Virus record (IMG/VR): IMGVR_UViG_3300005253_002116
Location: 1 to 57,309 of that record
Length of the DNA: 57,309 bases
Source: a virus
Reading direction: 5' to 3' (one strand)
Shown: in pieces, positions 14,954 to 23,385 of the stretch
Layout of the letters: each line of letters starts with the position of its first letter
How positions within the stretch are numbered: position 1 is the first letter of the stretch
Position numbers and translations under genes: made by a program
The notes under the pieces: generated by a model
What the model saw: the letters and a program-made list of their open reading frames with translations, nothing else
Database searches by the model: none
What the model was told of the DNA's origin: nothing

Positions 14954-15051
14954 GATATTGCTTTGCAAGAGGGCTCGGAAATATAGTGCGTAGTTGGTCG
15001 ACACTATGGAACTTGTTATAGTTCTTCCGAGCCCTCTTGCAAAGCAATATC
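14954..15051. repeat. Perfect 27-bp inverted repeat
   Basis: Arms 14954-14980 and 15025-15051 are exact reverse complements (starting GATATTGCTTTGCAAGAG), with a 44-nt spacer. The right arm codes for the C-terminus of the upstream HTH/zinc-ribbon gene; the left arm lies in the leader of the next gene. No T-tract follows on the transcribed strand. Confidence 0.9.
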
Positions 15052-15546
15052 TAAGCTGCATAAAATACATGGTGAAACTACTATTAAACCGCCGCACATT
15101 AAGCACCTGCTGGAGGGCTTCTCCACTTTATACTTTTCGGTACTTCTGCCGAATGTTCCATAGCAAACTGCATTCCTTCCTTCGTCACGAGGAGTTTTAT
15201 GGGAGTGCTTGGACGCAAAACGCTTAATGTTGACGGGAGATTTCCTTTCTCTGAGCTCCGGAAGCTTCTTTATTTTCCTAATTGTGTCTCTCTTAGTATG
15301 AAGAATTCTTGAAATATGGGAAATAGTAAAACCTTTTTCGAGTAACTCTCTGATCTTCTTCTCTTTACCTATTGAAATCATTTCTCCGCAATCGGGTCTG
15401 CAACGTGTCCGATCCATCATTCCCGAAGTTGCTTTGACTCTATAAACTGTTCTTCGGCATACGCCCGCTCTAATACATATTTCTCTTGGGGTTACCCCTT
15501 CACGTAAAAGCTTCTTAATGAATTTTTCCACTTCAACTGAAATCAT
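15016..15546 (-). CDS. Double-HTH and zinc-ribbon protein (176 aa)
   Basis: Two Hin-resolvase-like helix-turn-helix segments (FIKKLLREGVTPREICIRAG at 9-28 and IRELLEKGFTISHISRILH at 65-83), then a basic linker and a C-terminal zinc ribbon (CLMCGG...CILC). Probably a DNA-binding regulator or recombination accessory factor. ATGA overlap with rusA. The last codons form one arm of the inverted repeat at 14954-15051. Confidence 0.65.
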   Translation of the reverse strand: MISVEVEKFIKKLLREGVTPREICIRAGVCRRTVYRVKATSGMMDRTRCRPDCGEMISIGKEKKIRELLEKGFTISHISRILHTKRDTIRKIKKLPELRERKSPVNIKRFASKHSHKTPRDEGRNAVCYGTFGRSTEKYKVEKPSSRCLMCGGLIVVSPCILCSLDIALQEGSEEL

Positions 15547-15938
15547 GCTAGTCTCTCAATAGTAAGTTCCACTCGCGGGTGTTTCTTATCTATCTCAAAG
15601 ACAGGTGACCCTTCTTGAACATGCTTATGATCGTCATCGGGAATAAGACCAGAGTCCACTATGCCGTCGTATGCTGATTTCAGAGACCCCAACGCATTTC
15701 TTGAATCTCTATGACGATTCTGTGCGAAATAAAAAGTTGATGTTATAATGACTTTGTTCCAAGGTGCGGTATCTATTTGTTCGGCTTCCACTGCTTCCCG
15801 CGTCAAGCGACGGTATTTCTTAATGGCTCCAGCCTTAGCGAATCTACCGCCCATCGAACCAACTGTATGGTTTGGGGACAATAGCCCGCTCGGAAGCGGA
15901 AGAACTATGCGAAGTGATTCAGGTTTAACATTTTCCAT
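15543..15938 (-). CDS. rusA: RusA-like Holliday junction resolvase (131 aa)
   Basis: Length and motifs fit RusA: SPNHT near the N-terminus and catalytic acidic residues in RHRDSRNALGSLKSAYDG (D78, D91) and IPDDDHKHV (101-103), with K87. It resolves branched DNA during replication/recombination before packaging. Overlaps the primase gene by 14 bp. Confidence 0.85.
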   Translation of the reverse strand: MENVKPESLRIVLPLPSGLLSPNHTVGSMGGRFAKAGAIKKYRRLTREAVEAEQIDTAPWNKVIITSTFYFAQNRHRDSRNALGSLKSAYDGIVDSGLIPDDDHKHVQEGSPVFEIDKKHPRVELTIERLA

Positions 15939-18207
15939 TTTTCAAAAACTTCTGGTAGTTCTCCGCTGTCCAAAAGTAAAAAGCCTTATCGTCACTCTTC
16001 TGTGCTGAAACAACCTCTTCGCCCTCAATAAGATCATAGAGAAGTTCTTTGCGTTGTCTTGCGTTAGACCATCTTGCTTTCCTGGTGATAGTTCGCGCCT
16101 TACAACCTTTAGTTCCTGTATCCTCAATAATTTTCAAGATTTTCTGTTTATTATGATCGGTCTGCGACGAAACAATACAAGGAATAGTATTGTCTATAAA
16201 TTGTACAAGCAGATATTCTACCAACCGGCAAGAGTAATTTGCTATTGAGCTAGTGATAAAGGGACGTTCAAAGTCAACACCGGCCGCGAGAATAAGGGAA
16301 ATCTTTCTGGCATTTTCTTCTGCTTTCGCCCAAAGACAAGCTACATTTGGATCCTTCTTTCCAATCTTCAATGACTTATCATCAAGTTCAATGAATATTT
16401 TTTCTGCTCCCTTGCTTGTTTCGACGAGTATCTGCTCCGGTGGTTTTCCTAATATTGATCCCGTCCTTGATTGGAAAGCAGTGAAGGATTCTATATTTCC
16501 ACACGATTTACCGATCTCGCGTGAATACCAAAGATTTACAGTATCAGAAATATCCGGTGGTATTGGTATTTCGAGATTATTTCGTGTTTTCGGCGGATTT
16601 TCTGAAGCTGAAAAAATAAGAGTCCGGCTCAACCAACCATCTTGAAGTTCATCGTGAGTAATCCCCTCTTGGAATCTTTCAGGAGTAGAAAATCCATAGA
16701 TGCAACAACACGGTTGTACGATGGTCCGCTGCTTGTCTTGCTCCGCATATTCACGACCTTTATAGATTGTGCCTGCTGCTGAGTACAGTTTCATTAAAAG
16801 AAAAACGATTCGGGACACGTGTGGATTACTACCCGACTGTATATAGGAAAGAAATAATCCGATTTCATCCCAAAGAAACAATGTACTAGGATTTCGCTCA
16901 AGCCTACACTCGATAGCTGCATCAGAAGCAGCTTCATCCCCACCAAGGAGATCGAGGCATCCAGCGTGCTCACAAAGTTTACGTATTTGATTTGGTGCAT
17001 GTGCTTTTCCTGCTGATGATAGGGCGACACCCATACAATAGAGATTTGTTCGACTCCCTAAAGAATCTTTCACCTTCCTCCCGAAGAGACTGCCACAAAA
17101 GGTAAGGGTGCAAGCCAGGGTTAAGAAAGGTTGCTTCTTTAGTGCTGTTCTGTTTATCCATTCGCAAATATCTCCCACTAATCCAGGTGGCTTTTGTAAG
17201 TATTCAAGTTCCGATTCAGAGATAGGTGGGATTTCCCTGAACTTCCGAATCATAAAATCTGCACCTGCCGAAACCTCCGCAGGTATACTCATTGTCATTT
17301 GATACGAGTCGTCATTCAGCAACCAACCAGGTGGGTTCTTAGGTTTAAGTTTTCTGGCTTCGGGAATCTTTCTCTGAAAGTCCTTTCTGTCTTGTGATTC
17401 GCTTAAATCCCACGGAGGCACACAACGAGGATTGTACTCTTCTTCCAGCAAAGCGAGGGCCTCTTCATTGGATAGCTGGAATCCATGGACCATCGCGACA
17501 GAGGCCCATAGAAGCCGGTCGTGCCCGCCGCATCCTTGAATAGCGGGATCGCATTCGTTCAAGTACAGGCTGGCCCTTTTAAGCTTATTATTCCGAAAAC
17601 ATCTCTGAACAGAGGTGACAGGGTTCGTTCCAGGAAGGGAGCTTTCCAAATTGTGTGCTGAAGAAGCTCCCCAGGGGATTCGTCCTGGAGGCCGCATCCA
17701 ATTAGGATACTCTGCGAGTTTAATATCCCGTGGAGCTTGTCTAGCGGTCCAAGTGTATGTTCCTCCGTTGGGGTGGATTGATGGAGCAAGAAGTATGTAA
17801 TAACCTCCTCCTCTAATGTCAATTCCGGGATGCCAATTGTTTTTGTTAGTTGGCGGGTTGTTGGTTTTGTAAAAGGCATGGAAACCTCCTCTGGGAGTAT
17901 CTTGGCGGACGGTTTTAGGAAGGGCCGAAACATCTGAACCGAAAATTTCTTTATAAGTTTTGTATCCGTCTATTCCCTTTTCTTTGTCAAGGTCAATATC
18001 AATCACATAAACGCCACTTTTCTCCCCGCAAGCCAAACCGATATTAGCCTTGGGCCACTTCTCCCACCATGCTTTGATAACATCAGGATGGTTAGAAGCA
18101 TCCTTCACGCCGTGCTTAGTGAGAGGATTCTTTTGACCTGGAACTATCGGAAAGACATACCAGCCTAAGTTGGCATACTTCAACGCGAATTCCAGTAGTT
18201 CATTCAC
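15925..18207 (-). CDS. Primase-polymerase (PrimPol) with DUF3987-like helicase domain (760 aa)
   Basis: Residues 1-180 form an archaeo-eukaryotic PrimPol domain with catalytic D70-I-D72 (VIDIDLD) and GGFHAFY (107-113). Residues 200-300 look like a PriCT linker (GCGGHDRLLWASVAM). Residues 320-620 resemble DUF3987-type ATPases with a degenerate P-loop (ALSSAGKAH) and TLFLWDEIG as Walker B. A winged-helix-like end (RTITRKARWSNARQRK) follows. It likely starts and unwinds at the origin. GTG start, overlapping the previous stop (GTGA). Confidence 0.8.
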   Translation of the reverse strand: MNELLEFALKYANLGWYVFPIVPGQKNPLTKHGVKDASNHPDVIKAWWEKWPKANIGLACGEKSGVYVIDIDLDKEKGIDGYKTYKEIFGSDVSALPKTVRQDTPRGGFHAFYKTNNPPTNKNNWHPGIDIRGGGYYILLAPSIHPNGGTYTWTARQAPRDIKLAEYPNWMRPPGRIPWGASSAHNLESSLPGTNPVTSVQRCFRNNKLKRASLYLNECDPAIQGCGGHDRLLWASVAMVHGFQLSNEEALALLEEEYNPRCVPPWDLSESQDRKDFQRKIPEARKLKPKNPPGWLLNDDSYQMTMSIPAEVSAGADFMIRKFREIPPISESELEYLQKPPGLVGDICEWINRTALKKQPFLTLACTLTFCGSLFGRKVKDSLGSRTNLYCMGVALSSAGKAHAPNQIRKLCEHAGCLDLLGGDEAASDAAIECRLERNPSTLFLWDEIGLFLSYIQSGSNPHVSRIVFLLMKLYSAAGTIYKGREYAEQDKQRTIVQPCCCIYGFSTPERFQEGITHDELQDGWLSRTLIFSASENPPKTRNNLEIPIPPDISDTVNLWYSREIGKSCGNIESFTAFQSRTGSILGKPPEQILVETSKGAEKIFIELDDKSLKIGKKDPNVACLWAKAEENARKISLILAAGVDFERPFITSSIANYSCRLVEYLLVQFIDNTIPCIVSSQTDHNKQKILKIIEDTGTKGCKARTITRKARWSNARQRKELLYDLIEGEEVVSAQKSDDKAFYFWTAENYQKFLKNGKC

Positions 18208-18377
18208 CGGGAAGTCCGAATCGTAAATTCAAGTGAATAAAAGAAGAAAAAAAAGAAAACTGTGTAAGAGACAACACCATATTTGACACTGAAATAACAA
18301 GAGTTTTCCCAGAAAAAACCGAAACCTTTATGTGTATTTTCACCACGTTCTAAAGAAAAACGCCTTATCTTACTCAT
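18204..18377 (-). CDS. Small Phe-rich hypothetical protein (57 aa)
   Basis: Fills the gap between helicase and primase with ATGA and GTGA overlaps at both ends, which is good evidence that it is real. Basic N-terminus (MSKIRRFSLERG), then aromatic-rich with a run of seven Phe. Possibly membrane-associated. No family recognised. Confidence 0.55.
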   Translation of the reverse strand: MSKIRRFSLERGENTHKGFGFFWENSCYFSVKYGVVSYTVFFFFFFYSLEFTIRTSR

Positions 18378-19987
18378 TTTACAATCTCCTGATTCCAGTC
18401 AACTATACTAACAAATTTTCCATTACGTCGAATGGTTACTGTCTTGATTGATTCCTTGATTTTTTGCTTCGCGAATAAATCTTGCAAGACGCTATCAACA
18501 GTATGTCCATCGAAGAGGAATCTCTTCCACCACTGCCGAGCAATCTGCCCAGTTTCTCCGGGGTGATCGAGACAAACCCAGTAGCAAAAAGTTGCAATAC
18601 CGCATCTGAATTGAATCCGAATACTATCTGGTCTTCCGGCCTTTTTGTGTCGGTTGATCTTTACATCATCAACCGCAAACGTCTCAGGTTCATCTGACAA
18701 AATTGCTCGTTTAGAAGCCTTTTGCCCGTGCATTCGTCTTTCCTTTTCAACCTCCTCAATCCTTTCTATCTCTTGCAAAGGAATCTCCCAGCCGCACGCG
18801 GGACAAACCCTAACCGCACGGCTGAAGGACTCACGACACAGACCGCATACTGCCATAGCAGTATATTGGTTTCCGATGCCGACGAGGTCTATTGGGCCGT
18901 GCTCGTCGATGCAACCAGCGAAATCCAAGATTAAGCAGTCTTTTTTGTTGGCATGTATTCGGAGTCCACGACCGACCATTTGTGCGAAGAGACCTGCTGA
19001 TAGTGTAGGCCGAAGTAAGACAATGGCATCAATGCATGGTGCATCAAAACCCTCCGTAAGAACCCCGACGTTGCATATCGCTCGAATTTGTCCATCACGT
19101 AATCCACTAAGGGCTCGCGAGCGAGCGTTAGGATCTGTTTTGCTTGTAATTGCGGGAGCATAAATTCCATTCCTTAAAAGTTCAGCGGAAACACGTTGAC
19201 AATGATCTACTGAAAGGCAGAAGAAGAGAATAGACCGACGTTCTTCTCTGTTAAGAATTAAAACAGCTTCTTGAACGGCATCCCGGACTATCTTATCTGT
19301 GTTTATAACGGCGTCAAGAGATTTTTTAGTGTAATCGCTATTAAGTGGTCTCTTGACCTCGCTTAAATCATACTCAGCCTCTCTGACTTTCGACCTGAGT
19401 TGGCAAAGATACCCTTGATCTATGAGATCAGTAATCTGTGCCTCATAACAAATCTCATTTAAGATGTGGTCCTTATGACAGATAGCACCGCAATTCATGC
19501 GGAAGGGTGTGGCGGTCCAACCAGCAACCCTTAGGTTTGGATTGAATCTCAGACATCCTTTAATAAAAGTTCTGTACTTTCCTTCACCAGCCGGAGGGAT
19601 TCTGTGAGCTTCGTCTATGAAGAGAAAATCAAATGCAGCAAAGCTCCCAGAATGACGGAAAATAGAATCAATAGAAGCAAAAGTGATAGAATCATTGTAA
19701 TCTTTCATTCCTAGACCTGCACAAAAGAGGCCAATTTTCTCGCGGTATTCCGCTTGATCGAAGAATATCTGGAGCTTTTCGGCATTCTGTACTACAAGTT
19801 CTTGGCGATGTGCCAAGATGCACCCACGAACACAAGGAGTTTCCTCTTTCCAATCAAGTATCTGCGAAGCCATGACGACACTCTTACCCGATCCAGTAGG
19901 CAATACGATGCATGAATTATCTTTCCTTGTGCGAAAGAAGTTGTTCAATGCAGCTTTAGCTTCAACTTGATACGGCCGGAGGATCAT
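18374..19987 (-). CDS. SF2 DEAD/DEAH-box helicase (537 aa)
   Basis: Q-motif-like RPYQVEA, Walker A PTGSGKS (30-36), DEAH (125-128), TATP (159-162), and helicase C motifs VLTEGFDAP and QMVGRGLR. A zinc finger (CGLC...CPACGWEIP) follows near residue 395, then a charged C-terminal region. Resembles phage UvsW/type III-restriction-like helicases used in fork remodelling or recombination. Starts within the stop of a small upstream ORF. Confidence 0.85.
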   Translation of the reverse strand: MILRPYQVEAKAALNNFFRTRKDNSCIVLPTGSGKSVVMASQILDWKEETPCVRGCILAHRQELVVQNAEKLQIFFDQAEYREKIGLFCAGLGMKDYNDSITFASIDSIFRHSGSFAAFDFLFIDEAHRIPPAGEGKYRTFIKGCLRFNPNLRVAGWTATPFRMNCGAICHKDHILNEICYEAQITDLIDQGYLCQLRSKVREAEYDLSEVKRPLNSDYTKKSLDAVINTDKIVRDAVQEAVLILNREERRSILFFCLSVDHCQRVSAELLRNGIYAPAITSKTDPNARSRALSGLRDGQIRAICNVGVLTEGFDAPCIDAIVLLRPTLSAGLFAQMVGRGLRIHANKKDCLILDFAGCIDEHGPIDLVGIGNQYTAMAVCGLCRESFSRAVRVCPACGWEIPLQEIERIEEVEKERRMHGQKASKRAILSDEPETFAVDDVKINRHKKAGRPDSIRIQFRCGIATFCYWVCLDHPGETGQIARQWWKRFLFDGHTVDSVLQDLFAKQKIKESIKTVTIRRNGKFVSIVDWNQEIVK

Positions 19988-20124
19988 CTTTCCTTAAAAC
20001 CTAAAAGCCACCAAAAAGGACCAATTTGAATACTTATACCTCGGAAGAAAGGAAACCACTCAAAAGAAATTCCTAAACCCCAATCACACCATTCAACACG
20101 AATATTAAACCATTGCCACTTCAT
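19984..20124 (-). CDS. Trp-rich small protein (46 aa), copy 1
   Basis: ATGA overlaps at both ends and a GGGGAAAG site upstream. Reads MKWQWFNIRVEWCDWGLGIS and ends in a GPFWWLLGF patch. A paralogue of the upstream ORF (MKWYLNVDWRDWSFGIF). No family recognised; likely a small beta protein or membrane-surface protein. Confidence 0.55.
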   Translation of the reverse strand: MKWQWFNIRVEWCDWGLGISFEWFPFFRGISIQIGPFWWLLGFKER

Positions 20125-20258
20125 GCTTTCCCCTTATAAAAACTTAAACAAAAATGAATAGGACCAATATCAAAGCCTACACCATGATAGTAACTAAACC
20201 ACAATAGGAAAATTCCGAAAGACCAATCTCTCCAGTCGACATTAAGATACCACTTCAT
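20121..20258 (-). CDS. Trp-rich small protein (45 aa), copy 2
   Basis: ATGA overlaps with both neighbours and AAAGGAGAAAG upstream. The shared skeleton with copy 1 is MKW, DW, GI, then IGP. Tandem duplicate. Confidence 0.55.
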   Translation of the reverse strand: MKWYLNVDWRDWSFGIFLLWFSYYHGVGFDIGPIHFCLSFYKGKA

Positions 20259-20545
20259 TCTTTCTCCTTTAAGGATCTGTCAAATCGTTCAATTTCGGCA
20301 ACTAGTAAAGCAGCAGCAATTACAAGCTGACGACGACGATCATGTTTTCCGCGTTTATCAGATTGTCTATCCCAGGGCCAAGGGAGATTTTCAACTTGAG
20401 TATAAGCATAACAAGCAGCAGCTTCAGCTAATTCACCTTCGCTGTGTTCAAAATAATCATGGTCTTCATCCCATCCTTCAGAAGTTTTTTGATATTGTCG
20501 TTCCGAAAGTATCTCAAAGGTTATTTCTTCAGATTTTGTTTTCAT
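20255..20545 (-). CDS. Conserved phage protein (96 aa)
   Basis: Matches a pattern I know from many phages: ERQYQKTSEGWDEDHDYFEHSEGELA-type opening (residues 15-40), PWPWDRQSDK and LVIAAALLVAEIERFDR at the end. Function not established for the family. ATGA overlaps on both sides. Confidence 0.65.
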   Translation of the reverse strand: MKTKSEEITFEILSERQYQKTSEGWDEDHDYFEHSEGELAEAAACYAYTQVENLPWPWDRQSDKRGKHDRRRQLVIAAALLVAEIERFDRSLKEKE

Positions 20546-20850
20546 TCTTGCTCCTCTTTTTCTCTACGTTCTTCGTTCAGAAGGAATTTGTTTGCTTCTA
20601 TTAAAAGTTTTGCAAGCTGATAATCTCTAGCTGAAACAGGCATTGAACAAGGCATTCCCATTGTATGAAAAGTTGCCACCACTTCGTGTCCAAACCCCTC
20701 TTCTTCTGTGAGATCCCTAGCCACCCGGACGCACCCTGCTGGTTCACTACCGGATAAAAGATAAAGATATCCGATATCTTCCCAATCTATTCCGTCCTTC
20801 AGGATTTTAGCATAGTCTTTCAAAAAAGACAATAGTTTCTCGTTTTTCAT
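20542..20850 (-). CDS. Hypothetical protein (102 aa)
   Basis: GGGAAAAG site upstream, overlap with both neighbours. Mixed alpha/beta: LKDYAKILKDGIDWEDIG, then a central GHEVVATFHTMGMPC. No family recognised. Confidence 0.6.
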   Translation of the reverse strand: MKNEKLLSFLKDYAKILKDGIDWEDIGYLYLLSGSEPAGCVRVARDLTEEEGFGHEVVATFHTMGMPCSMPVSARDYQLAKLLIEANKFLLNEERREKEEQE

Positions 20851-22199
20851 TCTTTTCCCTTTCGTATTTCAGCCCTGCCACTGCACCAAACAATGGCAAC
20901 TCGTCCACCTGGAAGTTCCGCTACTTTATAATCAGGGAAACTTGAACTGTTAATCATTTCAAGTGACATTAGGTCTTCATTGAAAGCCGCCCTCCAGGCT
21001 TCAGAAAGATTTTTTTCCCGACCTTCCCATACAGTCTCGCAATCTTCCTTTGGATAGCAAGAGAGGATATCCTCTCCACATTGTGTGATTTCAGCGTCGA
21101 AGAGTTCTTTCGTTTTTGCTACGATACCCCCAGTTAAATCCTTCACACGGAGCTTCATTAACTCTTCGCTGCTGTAGCAATTAAATCCCTCACCATGCTC
21201 CCAGGTTGCACCATCTTCGTTTTTGAAGACAATGTATTCTCCTCTTTCGTCATTCCGGAAGTCGTCTGGTGATGCAAAGGAAAACAAGCCAGGGAGACAG
21301 AGATGATGTTCACAAGGCTCTAAGTCTTTGACAGGAACTCCAAGCTTTTCACAATGCCAATTAGCACCTTCTGAATGAATATCAGGCGTAGCATGACAAC
21401 ACTGCCGGCATGAGAGGGTCTTAATCGGCAAGGCCGGCTCAGATGACTCAGGGCCCCAGCAGATTGATTGAGCATCGCACCACTTGCATTCGTAATAATC
21501 ACGTCTGCTGAAGGCACGCTTGGGTGGCTCGTTAGAGGTAATGATTCTCTCGGCTTTAGACATTAGAGTCTCACAGGCTCCACTATCATACTTGATTCGC
21601 TCGGAATAAAGATCATCTGTATCTTTGTTTTCGGCGAGATACAATGCACGTGTCATTTTGGTTAAGTGCATGTAAATTTGCATCTGAGAGAAGTGTTGAG
21701 GTTTTGACTTCTGAACACCTTCCTTTTCAAGTTTTTTGAATGACTTAGCTTTGTGTGTCTTGAACTCCAGCACGTGCCAAGTTTTGGGAGCTTCGGGGAT
21801 GCCAAGAGCACAACCGTCCATGTGTCCCGAGAAATGTCCGCCAAGAGCCGAGACTTCAAACTGCTTTTCTATTCTAATGAGTCCCCTCGGATAACCTCCA
21901 GAGTAATCCTCAGGTGATGGTACAAAATCGTGTACTTCGCAACCTATTGATCGAAGGTTTGCTGCCATTCGCCCCTCTTCTCGATCCCCTGTCTCAAAGA
22001 GGCGGTACATGCGACCACTGAAGTCCGGAGAACAACATTGTCGGAAACAGTACCAGAGATAGCGTTCGCACGGATGTCCTATGATCGAAGCTCCGAGGTA
22101 GCCGCGAGTGGGCTCTGCATCACCAGCTTTCTTATACTCCTCGAAAATCTGCTTAACAGTTAGAGATTCTTTCGGGATGTACTTAGAGATATCACTCAC
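20847..22199 (-). CDS. PD-(D/E)XK nuclease, Cas4/RecB-like (450 aa)
   Basis: HPCERYLWY (42-50), GHMDG with D128, then LEFKTHK with E145 and K147, and a QMQIYMHL helix form the nuclease core. Cys near residue 44 and CKWCDAQSICW near 238-248 suggest a Fe-S cluster as in Cas4/AddB. The C-terminal 200 residues have a second Cys group (CRQCCHATPDIH, CEKL, CEHHLC). Likely the exonuclease partner of the recombination block. Confidence 0.8.
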   Translation of the reverse strand: MSDISKYIPKESLTVKQIFEEYKKAGDAEPTRGYLGASIIGHPCERYLWYCFRQCCSPDFSGRMYRLFETGDREEGRMAANLRSIGCEVHDFVPSPEDYSGGYPRGLIRIEKQFEVSALGGHFSGHMDGCALGIPEAPKTWHVLEFKTHKAKSFKKLEKEGVQKSKPQHFSQMQIYMHLTKMTRALYLAENKDTDDLYSERIKYDSGACETLMSKAERIITSNEPPKRAFSRRDYYECKWCDAQSICWGPESSEPALPIKTLSCRQCCHATPDIHSEGANWHCEKLGVPVKDLEPCEHHLCLPGLFSFASPDDFRNDERGEYIVFKNEDGATWEHGEGFNCYSSEELMKLRVKDLTGGIVAKTKELFDAEITQCGEDILSCYPKEDCETVWEGREKNLSEAWRAAFNEDLMSLEMINSSSFPDYKVAELPGGRVAIVWCSGRAEIRKGKE

Positions 22200-22587
22200 T
22201 CTTTGGCTCCTGCAAAGATACGGCGATCTTCTTTGGTGTCACGGTGACATAAGAAGATATTGCGGAAAATACTTCTACATTCATTTCTCTATACCATTCG
22301 TATCCTTTAACATCTAAAGTGTGTTTAATCTCGGTTTTAATTGGAGCTGGAAAACCAATTTGTTCAAAAGCGGTACGCATTCCGTCTATGTTTGTCCTGT
22401 AGTTGAACCCCCGCTTTACCGTGACTTTCCAACCATCTTCCAATTCAATAGTCTTTTGTCCTGAATCTTTCGTTGGAATAAGATTTGCTATTTGCTTCTC
22501 GATTTTAATACGTGCCTCTCTGGCAATACTTTCAGAAATCTTAAATTCCAAAAGTTCCCTAACAAGCATTCCTAAAACTGTACTCAT
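22192..22587 (-). CDS. Hypothetical protein of the recombination block (131 aa)
   Basis: N-terminal helix, then a beta-rich part with TIELEDGWKVTVKRGFNYRT and VTVTPKKIAVSLQEP. Its position between nuclease and DUF669 genes resembles siphovirus/podovirus recombination operons with a DUF7173-like protein, but that match is tentative. Confidence 0.6.
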   Translation of the reverse strand: MSTVLGMLVRELLEFKISESIAREARIKIEKQIANLIPTKDSGQKTIELEDGWKVTVKRGFNYRTNIDGMRTAFEQIGFPAPIKTEIKHTLDVKGYEWYREMNVEVFSAISSYVTVTPKKIAVSLQEPKSE

Positions 22588-22856
22588 TTAGTTTTCCTTT
22601 TCCAATAAAGCATCTGGCATACCCATACCACGTTAATAATGGCTATGGGTATGCAGCAGATGAAAGAGAACGGAGAATTCATTTGGAGGTAAAAGTACAG
22701 TCCGTACAGACCCCAAGCTGCCATGAATGCAGAAGGGACCATGCTTACTCCTTTAAGTTGCTTGTCCTGATGCAACTTAACCACATTCAAGATCAAGACA
22801 AGACCGGCCCCAAGCTCAAAGAAACCGTTGATGAGATCAGGGGTCACTTCTGCCAA
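22584..22856 (-). CDS. SemiSWEET/MtN3-like membrane protein (90 aa)
   Basis: Three hydrophobic segments (about 10-25, 42-58, 62-82) with KGVSMVPSAFMAAWGLYGLY between the first two, which resembles SemiSWEET/MtN3 half-transporters. Odd to find inside a replication operon. It may be a small membrane factor with similar topology only. Confidence 0.5.
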   Translation of the reverse strand: MAEVTPDLINGFFELGAGLVLILNVVKLHQDKQLKGVSMVPSAFMAAWGLYGLYFYLQMNSPFSFICCIPIAIINVVWVCQMLYWKRKTK

Positions 22857-23353
22857 GGCAGTCTAGGGGTTGTAGCCCCCGGAGCAACCATGAAGGTCTG
22901 AGGGCCAGAGGGAGCTGCGGGACCCGGAGTGAGTACGGCAGGATCAATGGTAGTAGGCTGACAAGTACCAGGAGCAGAATACGTCCTCACTTCGTTCTGA
23001 CCTTCCTTGACCGTAACATGTGCGATGACGATTTGATTGAGAAGTTGATCTGTATCAGTAATGACAAAACCAACTGCATCGCGTAAGGCAGCCATGCACC
23101 GCATAGCTATTTCCTTACAAATCTGACTGGGATTGTCGATATTGATTCGATCAATGATCTTTTTGCCTTTGAATTGTCCGTCGAGAATCAACTCTTCAAG
23201 GTAAATAAAATGACCATTTTTCTTCTTGTTTTGTTGAACTTCTACCTTTTCAATTCTAACAGGATACTTACCAGTCGGATAAACCGGAAATTCTGTTTGG
23301 GCTTTCGTGGAAGCAAGTTCTTCTGGACTAAAAAATTTTGCAAGGTCGCTCAT
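22844..23353 (-). CDS. DUF669 family ssDNA-associated protein (169 aa)
   Basis: Start set at 23353, MSDLAKFFSPEELAS. Typical DUF669 body: YPVRIEKVEVQQNKKKNGHF, GKKIIDRINI, then an acidic/proline-rich end. DUF669 proteins sit beside Sak4-like ATPases and are thought to bind single-stranded DNA, which matches the next gene upstream. Confidence 0.7.
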   Translation of the reverse strand: MSDLAKFFSPEELASTKAQTEFPVYPTGKYPVRIEKVEVQQNKKKNGHFIYLEELILDGQFKGKKIIDRINIDNPSQICKEIAMRCMAALRDAVGFVITDTDQLLNQIVIAHVTVKEGQNEVRTYSAPGTCQPTTIDPAVLTPGPAAPSGPQTFMVAPGATTPRLPWQK

Positions 23354-23385
23354 TGAAAAACTCCGTGGGTCTAAGGGGTAATTTA

